The position numbers and the translations under genes are program-made. Shown here piece after piece: positions 25,401-40,000 of a DNA stretch of 64,000 nt (its first letter is position 1; the number at the start of each line of letters is the position of its first letter). The stretch covers positions 32,932,804-32,996,803 of the forward strand of contig OX235277.1 of assembly GCA_944472155.2 (NCBI GenBank), written 5' to 3'. The stretch is from Trichobilharzia szidati. Lineage: Eukaryota > Platyhelminthes > Trematoda > Strigeidida > Schistosomatidae. The notes beneath the pieces were generated by a model. It was not told the origin of the DNA, searched no databases, and was given only the letters and a program-made list of their open reading frames with translations.

Positions 25401-28022
25401 CAGTTGGTAAACCACCCTGATAAATTAATCAAGAAGTGTATAGGTAAGTGTAGGAGCAGTCATAATAAAGATAACATGAATGACAAATATACTCAGTTGA
25501 CAATACCCAGAATAGGGTATTGAAAACGTTGGCATTACTGCTTTACAAAAATGCAACTTCTGGAATCGTGCGTCCATTTCCGAACAAGGCAGAAATAAAT
25601 GTAGATTTCAAACCCACAGACTCATTAAGAAACAAATTATGTCACTTAAGGGATCTTGTGGAGCCCATTAGAAAAATAATTTGGTATATCTAATACCCTG
25701 CAGTGATTGTGAGGTCAAGTACATAGGTCATGGGAGTAGACGCCAGCCAATTAGACTGGTGGAGCACGAAAACCAAGCAAAAAACTAGACTAGTAAACCC
25801 TTTTAAGATGATAAGAAATCTAGAGAATAGATGATCTATAGAACTACATACGGTTACATATAACCATACAATTTGATGAGACAGGATGAAATCCTTAGAA
25901 TATAACGTAACGGTTTGGAGGGAGACATTTATAACGGAAGCTTTATTTATCAGTTAAATGAGAGCACATCCAATGCCTATCCACCTGAACATCTGGGAAG
26001 TTGTGCAACTCTTACGTTATAAATGGGAAAGAACTATGAGAACCGGTTTTCGAAGTTGTGTAGTCACACAACTAGTGATCTAATTATGAACAATAATAGA
26101 CTGTATTCGAAACTTTATCATCTAGTAAATAATAATAGCAATGCTTTTTCACTCTATGATATATCCAATAAACAAATGAACATGGAATTCCACACGATCA
26201 CAGCACCTGAGTTTTGCACACGTATTAGTTGATTTCAAAACGAAGGGATTTTAATGTATACTTTGTGTTGAACTTAAGACGAGTTACTCGTAATAATTGC
26301 AAAACAATTTGTCTCTGTGTGGTTAATGTTTCGAACTGTTCAATGGTTAAAGCTGGACTTTTGATTCTAAGTCGGAATTATTATTTTTTGTTAGTCGTAG
26401 TGTTCTGAGTGGAACACAGGGCTTCAGGTTTTGAAGTATCCAGCGTTGGCGGTAGTGTTTTTTTCAAGTTGGGATTGTCATCCTGAAGTCCAACCTTCCC
26501 TCTTTTACTGACTTATTACCTGTCAGGAACCTACGCGTCGTTAAGGAGTGCGTCGATTGGGAACCGGGCTCAAACCGCTCGCGTAGTTGGCGAGCATTCT
26601 ACCATCGCCCCACTGACTCAGGATTATAGATCGTATTATAATGATGATAGATATATAGTGTGCATATTATCCTAATTTCCTAAATTTGAGACACTTCGGA
26701 ATCTGTTGTCTGTTGGAAAAATCATCGTTTCATTTAATCACAACTATTTTTTAATTTATTTCATTTGTAGGTATACGCTGAGCGATTGGATTTAATGACA
26801 CCATTTCAACCAGAAGACGATGACTCCACTCCATTGTTGGCGGGAACAACTGCTTTACATATAGCTGTAGAGACAACAAATAAATATTTACGTCAAAAAT
26901 CTGATATTAGTTTCTCTTGTTTATCTGGTGAAACATCATGGAACGACAGTGATGATATTCACGAACAGCAAGTGAAACCACCTCATTGTAATCTACCGTT
27001 GGTTGAATTCATTATACAAAATGCTTTACCGTAAGTTGTGATTATTCACCCATCTTTTTTTAAATATGTAAATATTCTGCTGCTAATCAGGGTAAATTTA
27101 AATCTTACTTACCAATTGTTATTGTAGTCATAAAACTGTTTCATTTTAGATAAGTTTATTTTAAATATCACACACAGTGATGATGCAGTATTAACAACTG
27201 GATGACAAAGTTTCGAGTGTAAAGTATTATTATTATATTATTGTTTCCTTCAATTCCTAGAGGAACATAGGGCTTCAGCCGTGCGTCTCCATTGCGTTCG
27301 GTTCTCTGCTAGAGTCTTCACCTGACTCCAAGTCTGCCCACATAACCTCCTCCAAGTCACCCTTGGACGACCAACTGGCCGCCTCCCTTTCAGGTTCCAC
27401 TCGAGCAATGGCTTGTCTAGTGATGTCACTTGATGGTTTCCTCAGAGTATGGCCGATCCATCTCCATTTCTTCCTGTCTATTTGTTTCACAATCGGTTCC
27501 TGGTTGGTTCGCTCCCAGAGATCTCTATGGCTGATCTTTTCTGGCCGGCCATCTGATCTTGAGTATTGAGCGAAGACAGCTGTTAATGAAGGTCTGTAGT
27601 TTGTTTGAGATGCTCTTTATGACGCGCTGGCCAAGTCTCTGATCCGTATAGTAGTACTGACTGACTTCACATTGAAGTTGAAAATCCGGATCTTATTTTT
27701 GATGCAGAGTGCTGTTGACCTCCACACAGACTTGAGAGTAGTAAAAGCTTGTCTTGCTTTTCCGATTCTTGCTTTGATATCCTCGTCAGTTCCGCCTGTA
27801 GTTGAAACGATGCTTCCCAGGTAGGTAAAAGAGGGGGAGCAACCCACAAGGTCGCTTCTCTCTAAACTATATTTTAATGCAGCAATCTCCTTCTCAGGCG
27901 TGAGGCTAGCAACCCCACCCTGTAAACAAAGTTGCTACAGAAACTTCAGCACGATGAATCTTCTCGCGTAAAGTATCGCTCATAATCATATCAGCTTTTG
28001 GTCACACGGTTTCAGAATTTGT

Positions 28023-28061
<39 letters not shown>

Positions 28062-31000
28062 TTTCTCTCTCTCCGACTCCTCTTTGTTGTTTGTTGCCAC
28101 TTTCCATGTCTCCGCGGTATAGATGGCGTTGCATCATTCCGATTGCACGTGTGCGGTGTTGAATCGATAAACAAATCTTCACAATATGACCAGTGTCCAG
28201 TAGACGGGGTGCAGTCGTATTGTTGAGTGCTTGTGAGTCCTTTAGTCTTAGGTTATTGGATATGCTTGAATATCAGTCTGATACTCACTAGCGACTGACC
28301 CTATTCAGGTAAGTAGTTACCTGGGTTCTAGTGAGAAGTTATGACCAGTGGTGTACAGCAGGTCAGGTGTGAGGACAAATACTCGCCGATGACATTGGCT
28401 AGTGGTCGCTCTATATCGTGAATTGGCAGAAGTTGGAATTCATGGTCTAGCCATTGGATTGGGTCTCAGTGGTTTAATGGTCTAGAAGCTCGCCCGCCTT
28501 GTAACCAGAAGCTCCTGGTTTCGAACCCTGGCAGCGGGGTGGGTGCTTACCGATGAAGAGTCCCGAACTAGAACAAAATAGTTCCCAACTGGTTTTCCAA
28601 TGGTTCACTAACCGATGTCAGCTCATGCTGAAATCCTGTAACCAAACAAGTCAAATCCCTGCAAACCAACACTTGAATGTTGGATATGTGCTCAGAAATT
28701 CGGACAATAGCACTTCTCTTTATTCTTCCAATGTTTGTGCTTCGACATGTCTATATAATTTGGTAGATATGGTTGTGAGTTTGTTCACTTTTGACTGTTT
28801 TCAGCAACTATTTGTTTGATGCACACGAATAAGCGTGGTAGCTGGATATGTTCCTCATAGTGCAGAAATGAGTCTGTATCTTACTCTACTGACGATATCA
28901 TCACCTTTTGAAGACTAGCTGTCGAAAGTCATGTTTTCTCTCCCTTGTGCTCCAGTTGACCTTTTCCACAGTACATTTTCCGTGTTTGACTTCAAGAGTA
29001 ACTCTTCTTCGACCCTTTCCTCTAAGTAAAGCTTTCTTTTACACGATCAATGTTCTCAGCAATCCTTTTCTGTAACTTATAGGACGGAAGCTTTTGTAGT
29101 TCAATGGGCAAGTTCAGGTGAATCGCCCCTCCAGGTCTCTTTTCCCCGTGAACATACCTTACGATTTTTTTGTCTGTGTGTCATTCTTGCCTTATCCAAG
29201 TATTGGTTACTAATATCTTCAGTAGTTTAAGCATAGATATTAGGCGACACTATGGTGGAATGTAACTGCATAGTGAATCAGTTTGATAGCCAACAGTAAT
29301 ATTACAGTACTATTATTACTGTTAACCAGAGGTTTTCAAATTTATTACTAGGGCTGTTCATGTAGCCCTATTGCTCATTCTTTTATTTTCATTGTATTAA
29401 TATTAATGTAGTATTTCCTCCGATATTGTTACTGTCTATGTCATCTACCGTATGCATTACTCTGTCTACCGCCGCCGCATGTGCGTCGGTGGCACAGTGG
29501 TTAGGACACTCGCCGACCATGCGCATGGTCCAGGGTTGGATCCCCTGCCGACGCACACCCGATATCTATGGTCGGCCTGCAAAATTTGGGCTACTGATAT
29601 CCATGTTGTAAATTCCATACTTGTACTGAAAATACGGTGTGGCATCAAGCTGTAATCGAAATCGAAATAGATAAAAATAAGAGTAATTTGTTTTGCTGTG
29701 TTCTGCTGTCTTCGTTTAAAATAAAAACTACTTCAGTTCAACTTTAATCTCAATTAGTTATTGAATCAAACAATATGATGAACTTGTTTTCAAGATGAAA
29801 AGAATAACCAACATTCTGAAGATGATGACGATCGGTTCTTTATGGTCTGGTCTTCAACTGTGAATCATTTTCGGCTTTTTCGCCTTGTTCTCTTTATCGC
29901 CTAGATAATGATCTGAACCCAGTATGCAAATATGTATATGTACACACACACATCAGTTTATACACAAGGCTGTTTTTACCTACTTGGTTACTTATTTTGA
30001 AGTGCACTAACAAATTTGGCCAACATTCGCGTTATGTATTGTGGTTGTTGTTGTCTAATCAATAATCCTTCAAAAATGCCTTGTTTGTGTATACATTATT
30101 TTCTCATGGCATATATTAGTAAAAATACACCTGGTTCGTTGTTTGTGTGTGTGTCTATTGCATATATAAATAAATAATCAAATGTTTTTAATGCATTTTA
30201 ATCAGTTTTGGTTATTTTTCACTTCGATGGTAAAAAAAAAGAAATAGGAATTGTAGTAATCTATGAGTCGATTCAAACTGTAGTACAATTTATTCAGACT
30301 ACTACTACTTCGTTCATTTGACTGACTGACTGTTTGACGGAGTTTCAACATAGAACTTTGCACGGAAGTAAGTGCACCACACAAGGGTAGAGAAAAAACA
30401 GCGAATTAATGGAACTACGAGAAGCAGCAATGTACGGCAGAAAGAATCATTCATGGACCTGGGAGATTACAAAGAGAGTGAATGCATCTCCGCTATTGAA
30501 GATGATTTTGAGCCACATCACCAATAGCTTCCACGCAGCCAATAGTTCTTACCATCCTGAGGACTCCAACCTGCTAGTCTGTGCCTCACAACATCACACA
30601 AACCAACAGTCAAAGACCTTATGCATTGATACCAAGTTTTAGTTTGACCATCCTGAACTCTTTTCCATCCAACCCAACCGTAAATCAGCTAACATTGCTC
30701 AGCATGCGCAACATGTGTAACCTAGCCATCTCAATCAATGTATAGCCTCATAACCTCATCAAATGACTTGCTCTCCTTATCTGGTACTCTATCCCTAACC
30801 TCAATAGTGCTCACCATATTACACCACTTCATACGGGAAATAGAATACAAACATCTGTAGTCAAAAACAGCTAACCTTTTTCATATCTTCCACTTTCAAT
30901 TGTCATTTCTCACAGCTCTAAAGAAGAATGGAGCGAAATTTTGTGCAATATGCATGTCCTTTGATCGGTAGTCGAATTTCACAGATAACACAAGTTGGTA

Positions 31001-34000
31001 AATACCCAAACGAGCCTTTTGTATTTGTGCTAATCCACTAGGTTGGGATTCAACTTCTCAAATAAGTGAGAATCGTCAACATGCTCTGCCGTTTCACTCT
31101 CTATTTTTTTTAGCTAGGAGTCGATGTAGTCGAGTCGTGTAGCTTCGTCTTACATTTGGCAGAAGCTAATCGCATGTCAAACATTCGAATATTTCTGCTC
31201 AGAGCGTTCCGAAGACTCTGAATTTTGCCAGTGTCTTCACCTAGGATGACAATAACATTGACGTACACACAAGTTGTTAACTCTGTTCTCTGGTAATGAG
31301 TCAATCCCTGAGTCACTGAAGTCAGTTAGGGTTTATGATGAAATTTTAGAGAAAATGGAGCCAGTGATCATCCCCAACTGACACCACTGACTGTCATCAT
31401 TTCATATGACAACTCTCCATAATCTCTTACACAGCTGTGTGACTTCGAGTAGTGTATTAATTAGTGTAATAAAACTTCTTGGCACTCCTTCTGAGACTAA
31501 ACGTTACCACAACACCCCTTGGTCGACACAGTCGAAAACCTGACTGACTGATTTCAACGTAGAACTTTGCACAGATGTGTGTCGCCACACTTCACTCAGC
31601 ACAGAAAGCCAGAGAAGAAGACGAAGAAAATAAAAAGAAATTCGGCCGGGAAGTAACAACCGCTTTCCTAAGCATCATTCTCCTTTACTGACATCGCCTT
31701 CATCATCTAGTCGAAAACCGGCTTTAGGTCAAGAAATATGGTAAGTGTTTGACGTCGGTAAGGATGTCTATGTTCGTGAATATCTATCACAGTGTTAAGA
31801 TATGATTACTGCAGCCTTTTCCTGGTCTTCCATCGCATGTTTGTAATGCTGTTCTAGTAGAATGTCATTTCCATACATTTCAAAACTGACGGTTTTTCTA
31901 TATATTTTAATAATGTTGAATATAATCCTCATTGTTTTTCATGGATTCTATTTTTAAAGTGGTAGTTTGAAACGTGCCAATGAGCTGGGCGATACAGCAT
32001 TACATCATGCTGCACGTTATGGTTGTGTAGATGCACTCAAATTACTCGTACAAGCTGGTGGGATTCCAACTCCTGTAAGTCCATCTTTCATTTGTGTGGT
32101 AATTTTATCGTATTTATAGTCTATTAATTATGGGAATGTTTTCTTATAAGGTTTTATTTAATCCAATGCTACTCAAGAACTAATTGCAATATCATGTAGT
32201 TGGCAATTAGCTGCACCTATTGTGTGTGTGGACGAGGTTGCCAAACCGCGATGCATTCGGCAGAGCTTGAACCAATGACCCATTGGTTAGACGTTGAACG
32301 CTTAGACGAGTGGACTACAGCTCCACATAAGATGTTGCTTAGTGAAATCCAGGAAACATGTTTCGTTCTCTGTGGGACTCATCAGCTGCAACTTCAGTCA
32401 AATACGGGTAGTAAAATTGTATGCTTCAAGTGTACATAATACTTTCTGAAAATTCCAGTGTTGTTGTCACAGTACCATTGCCGATTCCTTGTAAGGTAAA
32501 TTCATATGATATGTTGTTGATTATTTCCGTGCAACTAAGTTCTGAGGTGAAGTCCTACGATGCACGTGGCCTGGGGTTCGATTCCCGGCTTGCATATACC
32601 TTAACCTCCCATAGCCGGTTGTAAGTCCGACAAATTGGGAAGGTTGAGCGTGAAGCTAGTTAACCTCATTCCGTAAAAAACACCATTACTTCTGGAAATT
32701 CAAACCTCAAACTTGAAGCTGAATGTTCCATTGGGAATGCAAAGGAATAAAATAAATAATACAAAAGAATCAGAATATTATTTGCACAAAGTGGTTTGGA
32801 CGCGGTGCTTACTGTTTTTTATCACTAGTCATTGTGGTTTGTCAAAACTAGTATTGTTTTAGACATGACTGTCTATCTGCTTGATGTTCCCAGTTGACCT
32901 TTTGGTGACTTTAACGTCACTTTGTATTTATCCTTATAAGGAAATGGAGATAGATTAGTCTTATTCTTAGGACACCGTTGAGTGATATCACGCACCAAGC
33001 CTTTCAGTAAAACCTGAACGATAAACGAGTTGGGTTTTTTCGAGATTGACATGGAGGAGATCATGTGAGGAAGGAATGAAACCTCGATGGGCAATCGTGG
33101 AATTGTCTAGGAAAGATTGCGGAAATCCGAGTCATATAGAGAAGGATGTACTACTGAAGTCCAATATTTCACCCGCAACTCAAGAGAATATAAATGCTGG
33201 GTAGGAATTACTTTTTTTACAATGAACCTATTAGTAGTTATTAGTTGGGAGATACTTATATTACCTTAAGTTGAACTTTCGCGAAATATGTTTTTGTATA
33301 TTTCTGAGTTGTTTTTTTTTCAATTCTACTTCACACTCCTTTTTTTGTTTTTTTAGATCCTTCAACTCACCAATAAAAATGGTCAAACAGCATTGGACAT
33401 CGTCGAGGTTATGCTGACGACCGAATCAAATCCCAGTGAACTAGTCGAAGCGTATAAAAGTTGTCAACAAATATTAAAATTAGCTGATTTAATTGCATCG
33501 AGTATATCATCAAATACTAATCGTTTAATGACTGATTCCATATGTTCGTTATTCCCTAACACTGATGGTTCCTCGGAGAAAATATCAATGCATCGTGCTA
33601 ATCTAACTGAGTTGTTAGATCGATTGAATTCAGTCAATTGGTGTCAGCCGACCAATGCTTTATCACCATCCACAACATCCTATTGGGCAAAGAGTGGAAA
33701 ATATCGTCCTGCTAATAAGCGTGTCCCAGTGTCGTCATCATCCACAATAACAACACCGGGTGTTAGTACTGCGAATACCACAACAACGACAACCGCATCA
33801 GAAGCGTTCAGTAGTAAATTAGGTTATTTCTCTTTGTCTCCTGTGATAAAAACCACAAATCAGGTGAGTAATTTCATTACAACGGATTTTGCACAAAATT
33901 TTGGCCGTGATTTTTGTATTTTCTAATTGCATTCCGAGTGGAACGTGAGACTTCAAGCTTGAGCTTTGAAGTTTCAGTAGCAGTGCTCTTTTTATGCGGT

Positions 34001-37000
34001 GCGGTTGCCAGCCTCACACGCCACCTTCCATGTTTATTGGGCTTACTACCACGGGCTAAGCCCCAGGCCTAGGAGGCCGTTGGCCGGGAATCGAACCTCG
34101 GATCACGTATGGTGAGTTTGGCGAGTGCTTTGCCACTGAATAACTATTGAAAATAGGGAACACAATTCTAGGATGAATTGACTGACCGACCGGTTTCAAC
34201 ATAGGACTTTGCACAGAAGTGGTCCATTTCGAGTTGTCACTCTTCATGCAGTGCACCAAAGGAAACAAAAGAGAAAAATATTCGAAAGAAAGATAATGAG
34301 CAGAAATGTGAGGGAGAAAGAATAATAACACGGGAAGTCACAAAGAATGAATGTATCTGCACCACTGAGAACAATTTTGGGCCACCATTCAAGCAGCCTG
34401 TACCCCCCTACATAGTTATCTGAAACCAAGCATCAAAGACTTATTGCAGGTTTCGGTTTAATCACTCTTTTCAAACGCAACCATTTGTCAGCTAACATTG
34501 CTCGTCGAGTAAGACGACTCTGCATTCATGGCACATGTCGTAGCCACTTTAATCTGTGTAGTTTTACAACCTCAACGATGGACTTACCCTCCTTATCCAA
34601 CTCTCTGTGGCAAACCTCAATCATGATCACCATATTATACTACTTAACACATGAGACAGAATTTAACACAGGCCGTTTGTATCCCTGCTGAGGTTTTGTC
34701 ATCAATCAGTGTACTAGGGCTGATGTAACAAGTGAAATGGTCAACAGGCTTAACCACTTCACTCTGTCTTTCTTTAAGTTGGGAGTCTGTGTAATTTAGT
34801 CTTGCATTATCTTACATTTGACAGGAGCGAATCGTATACCGAACATTTGGAGATTTCTGCCGAATGTCTTCTGAAAACTGAATTGTAGAGTACACCTCAT
34901 AATGTTTGTTTGAATTCTTTATTTATTTTTTGCTGCTATGGGACTTTTTATTTCTGAAATTCACTGAATTTTGGAGGAAAGCTCTTATTACATACACCCA
35001 TTATTATTGTATTATTGTTCAGATGATTAAAGTAGTCTATAAGAAAGAAACTCCTAGCTTAAAGATAGGGAAGAGAAGTGGTGGAGTGTGTTGACCACTT
35101 CACGTATTTGGGAATTCTCAACAGCCCCTGATTGCTGACAAAATCTCAGCACGGATACAAAAGGCTCGTGTTGCACTCGTCAACTTGCGCCATCTCTGGC
35201 ATAGATGTAATAACTTGAAAATCCCCATTCAGTCATATAAAAGAAGGTGTTCAGCGAAGAGATATTCTTTTCAGTGAGATCATTTTCAAACGCGTACATA
35301 TGTATGCATATACAATATATTTTAGAAAACAGAAAGATTGAGCTGAGCGAAGAAATATTTACTTTTCAATTAGATCCTCATCTCTGGCTCTACTCTAATA
35401 TACACGTATAGCATTTTTATTACAATACACAACAGTTTACCAAACAAGTGGCACTGATATGTTTGTTAACAATAATTAAACAGTGTCAAAATGTCAATGG
35501 GTTGATAATTAACGAAGAAAATCAATACACATTTAAAAGGTAGAAATGGATAAAATAAATTAATTTTACAAAGATAACAAATAATTGAAGATGAAGTGGT
35601 CAAAATAAATAAAAATAAAATAATTTGAACAATTATAATTTTTATAGTTTTTAAAGGTTTAGGGGGAGGAGGGCGACGTAGTCCTTTTTATGCATTCCTC
35701 TAGAGATGGCCACGGTAAGGAAAGTGGCTGTACGAATTTCTTCTGAACACATAGGCTTGGCTTCTTAAGGTGGATTCCGATTGCTTCAGCTGTCTGTAGA
35801 AGACGAACTCGTAGAGCAAAATTAAGATTAGTCGGAATGCGATAAATAATTTTAAATGCAGTATTAACATCAACCTTATGCTCAGTATCAACAAGGTGTG
35901 CTAAAATAGAACTTCGAATAGATCTTGTTTGTCCCTTGCTTAACCATGCTGGATGATGTTCGGAAATACGACGATGAACCTGCCTAACTGTACGCCCAAA
36001 ACACGTAGTTCAGCAAAGGGTCTCTTTTCGGCAAATTCTTTCACTCTTAGCTGTACAATTGCAATTATATATACTTATTTTTGTATGTGTGTGTGTACAT
36101 TAGGTTTGTCCAGTAGGAATAAAAAGAATTTATGGATATTGTTGTCAAGACATTTCAAAAATGTGATTAGTAGTCAAACTGTAACTAGGTGGGGGTGAAG
36201 ATTGGTAAGAAGGTAGTGGTGATGTGTTCTCAAAATAACTTATTTATTAACAAAGGAAAAAAGTTGAATAAGCGTAATACAGTTGCGTAATAAGATGAAT
36301 AGACTGATGAGTTGAGGATGCACATAGAAACAAAGGAAAATATGGAATTATGTAAGAGTTGTAAAGACTACAAATATTATAAGGAGTTAGAGAAGAAAAA
36401 GAAAAGAAAACAAGCACACAAACGTCAAGTCAATAGAAGTCAACACGGTTGTTACCATGATAGAAGTAATGGTTGTATGATTTCCTTTTGTATGCATAAC
36501 TCTATGTTTTTGACTGAATGACTAAGGCTTTAGCACTGCAAAAGAGACGAAAGCGTATTGCCTTTGTTAGGTTGTTCTTCGCTTTGTAGATCACTTTGAA
36601 GGAGGCGTTTGTTGAGATAGAATGACAAGTGTTGATGAGATGTTCAGTCATCTCACTCTTTATTTTTATCGGACAATCCTAACGTACACACACACATACA
36701 AAAATAAGTATAATATATAGTCGCGATTGTATAGTTAAATGAATCTATTCGCCTCTGAAAAGGAGACTTTTCTCTGAACTACGTGTTTTGTTTTCATTCA
36801 TGTCTGGATGGGGATTATTCATGAACGGTAACAAAAGGAATGTTGCCGGGGTGGTTATTAAAGTTCTGGATTTAAAGTAGGGTTAATTAAAGTTGAGTAA
36901 CTTCGGTGACGTAACACAATTGGCAGGATCGAGTAGAGTTACACTAAAATTGAAAGGTCAAGTCAAAATCATTATCTTCAGTAGTAGCAGAAGTGTAACA

Positions 37001-40000
37001 GCTGGAAAATGATAAGAAATAAAATAAAATTTTAAAAAATTCAACCGTCAAATTTTTTTATGAATCGGGTCAGTTGTTAGCTAAATGACTGAAAAAAACT
37101 TATTTTGTATGTTCAGGATTTAACATGCAGATTGCCATAGCTATTACGACTTTTTTATAAAAAAAAAAAGGCTAATTCGTACACATTTAACGAATGAATA
37201 ACTCAATAGTCTTAAGTAGATTAGAACCCGTTCTTAAAGGGGTTTTTTCATCTTTCCTTTTTAAGAATTATGAATCTGTAGTATGCAATTTTAATAAACT
37301 CTCTTTTACTGTAGACATAATGGAGAAGATTTGTTTCTCAGGTGCATGATTTTGATGTAGTTGTGTTCTCTGAGCTGGTTGATTTACCTGCGAAGCTTTC
37401 ATTGCCCTAGTAAGCAACTTCTAAAAATTCTCTGGCAGTCTTGGTGTTCCCTCCGTCTAATATTTGAACGTTGGTTGTCCCAGTCGAATTGATATCCGTG
37501 GTTGTCTGTATGCAGCGATGTCATACGTTATAATGTCAAAAGACAATGTTCAAATATTAGACAGAGAAAACACCAAAAATGCCAGAGAATCTTCAGAAGC
37601 CTGGTATTCCATTGAATCGTCAATCAATAGACACATTGACATAGACAAAATTTACCAATCGATAAGAAAGAAATCTCATACACAAAGGGTTAAACTTCAG
37701 CTCAAGGAAACAATCATTGCCAATACAAGTAGCCTAGAGGGTGTGAAAACACAAAAACAACCAATCACGCTCAAGGTCACCAGGGGAGATAACTAATAAA
37801 CTCATGGAGAAACCTAAAGGCTCATTTCAAATTGAAGTATGTGCTGAAGATGTTACCTAGTAGGACAGTGAAAGCTTCAAAAATAAATCATCCAGCTCAG
37901 AGAACACAAATACATCAAAATCTTTAGTAGCTGCTAATATCTGTTTGTCCGTTGAACCTTCTGATTCACTGAGCCACGCAAATATCAAAAGACAAAGGCA
38001 GACCTGTGACTGTAAGATATTGTATTTTGTACTATACTGTATAGTTGAAGAAACAACACGTGATGTTTATGCACTTTCTTAACCATAATAAAATTGGCTC
38101 ACAGCCGTGGCTGGAAATGTCTATTCTCATTGGTTGGTGATCCGATAAAGATGAAGGTGAGACAAAAGAAGATGAATTGGTCACACACTAAATCACAGTA
38201 TGCGTGAGAAATAATACATTCACATAGTAACTCCATTACATGACAAATCACATGATTCACAATCAAACCAATAGGAGAACTCTGCTCATCACTTAACTAC
38301 TTAAAAATATAGATCATTGTTGTTAAGGCTTACAGGTTTTGCTTTTGCAGCAGTTTGATTTGATTGGTTGCAGAATCTCAGCATGAGCTGACATCGGTTA
38401 GAAAACCAGCTGGGAGTACTAAACAGCTGTTTCGTCAGCCTAGTTTGGGACTCCCCAGCGGTACGCACCCACCCCACTGCCAGGGTTCGAACCAAGGACC
38501 TTCTGGTTACAAGGCGAGTGAGCTCACAGACCATTTAGTCACTGGAACTCGACTCAATAGTCAGCTCATCAATTTCAACTTCTGCCAATTCACGATATAG
38601 CGCGACCACGAACCTGTGAGCTCGCTATGTAACTGGGAGGTCCTGCGTTAGAACCCCTATGGTGGGTGCGTACTGCTGAAGTGTTCCAATCTAGGCTTTC
38701 GGAGCGGATGTCCAATGCTCCCAGCTTTGTTTGATACATTAGTTATAGAATTCTTGGGGGGGGGAGATTTCTTTTTAATTCATTGAGAGTACTAATGGAA
38801 ACGTGTAGGAGACAATTTAACGAAGAAAATTTTCTTTCAACTGTTGGTTTGCTAGGATTTGATTGGTGACAGGTCCGGTCACGAGCTGACATCAGTTAGT
38901 GAACTATTATAGGAGAATTAGGTAGTACTGTATTACAGCAGTTTCGTCCTGGTTTAAGACCTAAATTGTGATCTACAAGACAGTGGAGCTACTTTCTCAT
39001 GGACGCCGGTGACCAAAACACCATACACCATTGGATCCGTTCCGATACTAGAGCCCATGTATATACACCATATATTCGGAATCAGGATTTTTCAGCTCCT
39101 CTAGGTGTGAACCTGTGTATCCACCAGACATTGATTTCCACCCTTTCACGTTTTTGGGTAACACCTCCGCCTCACGTGAAAGCAATGAATATAGGACTTA
39201 CATAGTAGAAGCTATGAGTGTGTGGCCACTTGTGATGAGTGTATTTCGACCAAAGCATATCTACTCGCGGCATTCTAGCTTGTTTATGGTGGGCAGAAAT
39301 ATTTGATTAAATTGTAGCTTTATATATCACGAATAAAATATACACACGTGTTATCTCTTTTTGTGTGCTTTTCTTTTAGTTTGATATGTCGAGATTATTA
39401 TTATCAGTTGTTATTATTATTATTGAATACTATTAACAAATTTATGAGCATTATTATTATTCTTTCACGTTTCCTTAACATTACAGCCATCCATTTCCAG
39501 TCCACGTGATATAAACTCTTCTAAGACAACATCAAGTGGGAAACAAATAACCTTTGAAGAAAACCGATATGCTACAAGCAAAAATGTACCAACGTTCAAC
39601 AAACCTATCCGATGTAAGCCCCACCCCTCCCCTTTTTCTCTCCATTAGGAGAGCTGAAATGTTGTTTTTTATAGCAAACCTTGAAGTGTTATCAATTTAG
39701 CTGTCCACGAGTGTTATGTATTGTTGGTGAACCACTATCAATACAGTACAGTACAGAGAACTCGGTGGAACAGTGGTTAGGACTCTCGCCGACCATGCAC
39801 ATGGTCCGGGGTTCGAGCCCCTGCCGACGCACACCTGATATCTATGGTTGGCCTGCTAAATTTGGGCTACCGATATCACATGCTGAAAATTCCATACTTG
39901 TACCAAAAATACGGTGTGGAATAAAGCTGTAACCCGGAAAAAAGTAGTCATATTTTTCAAGTGTTGGTTTGTAGGGATTTGACTGATTGGTTACAGGATT

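Noticed and set aside
29481..29560. tRNA gene
   Set aside because: It is the head of a dispersed SINE with a long tail; same for 39757, 41220, 44644, 50641, 57294 and 58604.
30409..30642. 77-codon frame starting with ATG
   Set aside because: Lies in the antisense of the LINE-D 3' part and is not kept in other copies.
36312..36521. Lys-rich frame as a gene
   Set aside because: Simple base composition, lies between inverted-repeat arms, no known domain. Noted only as part of the inverted structure.
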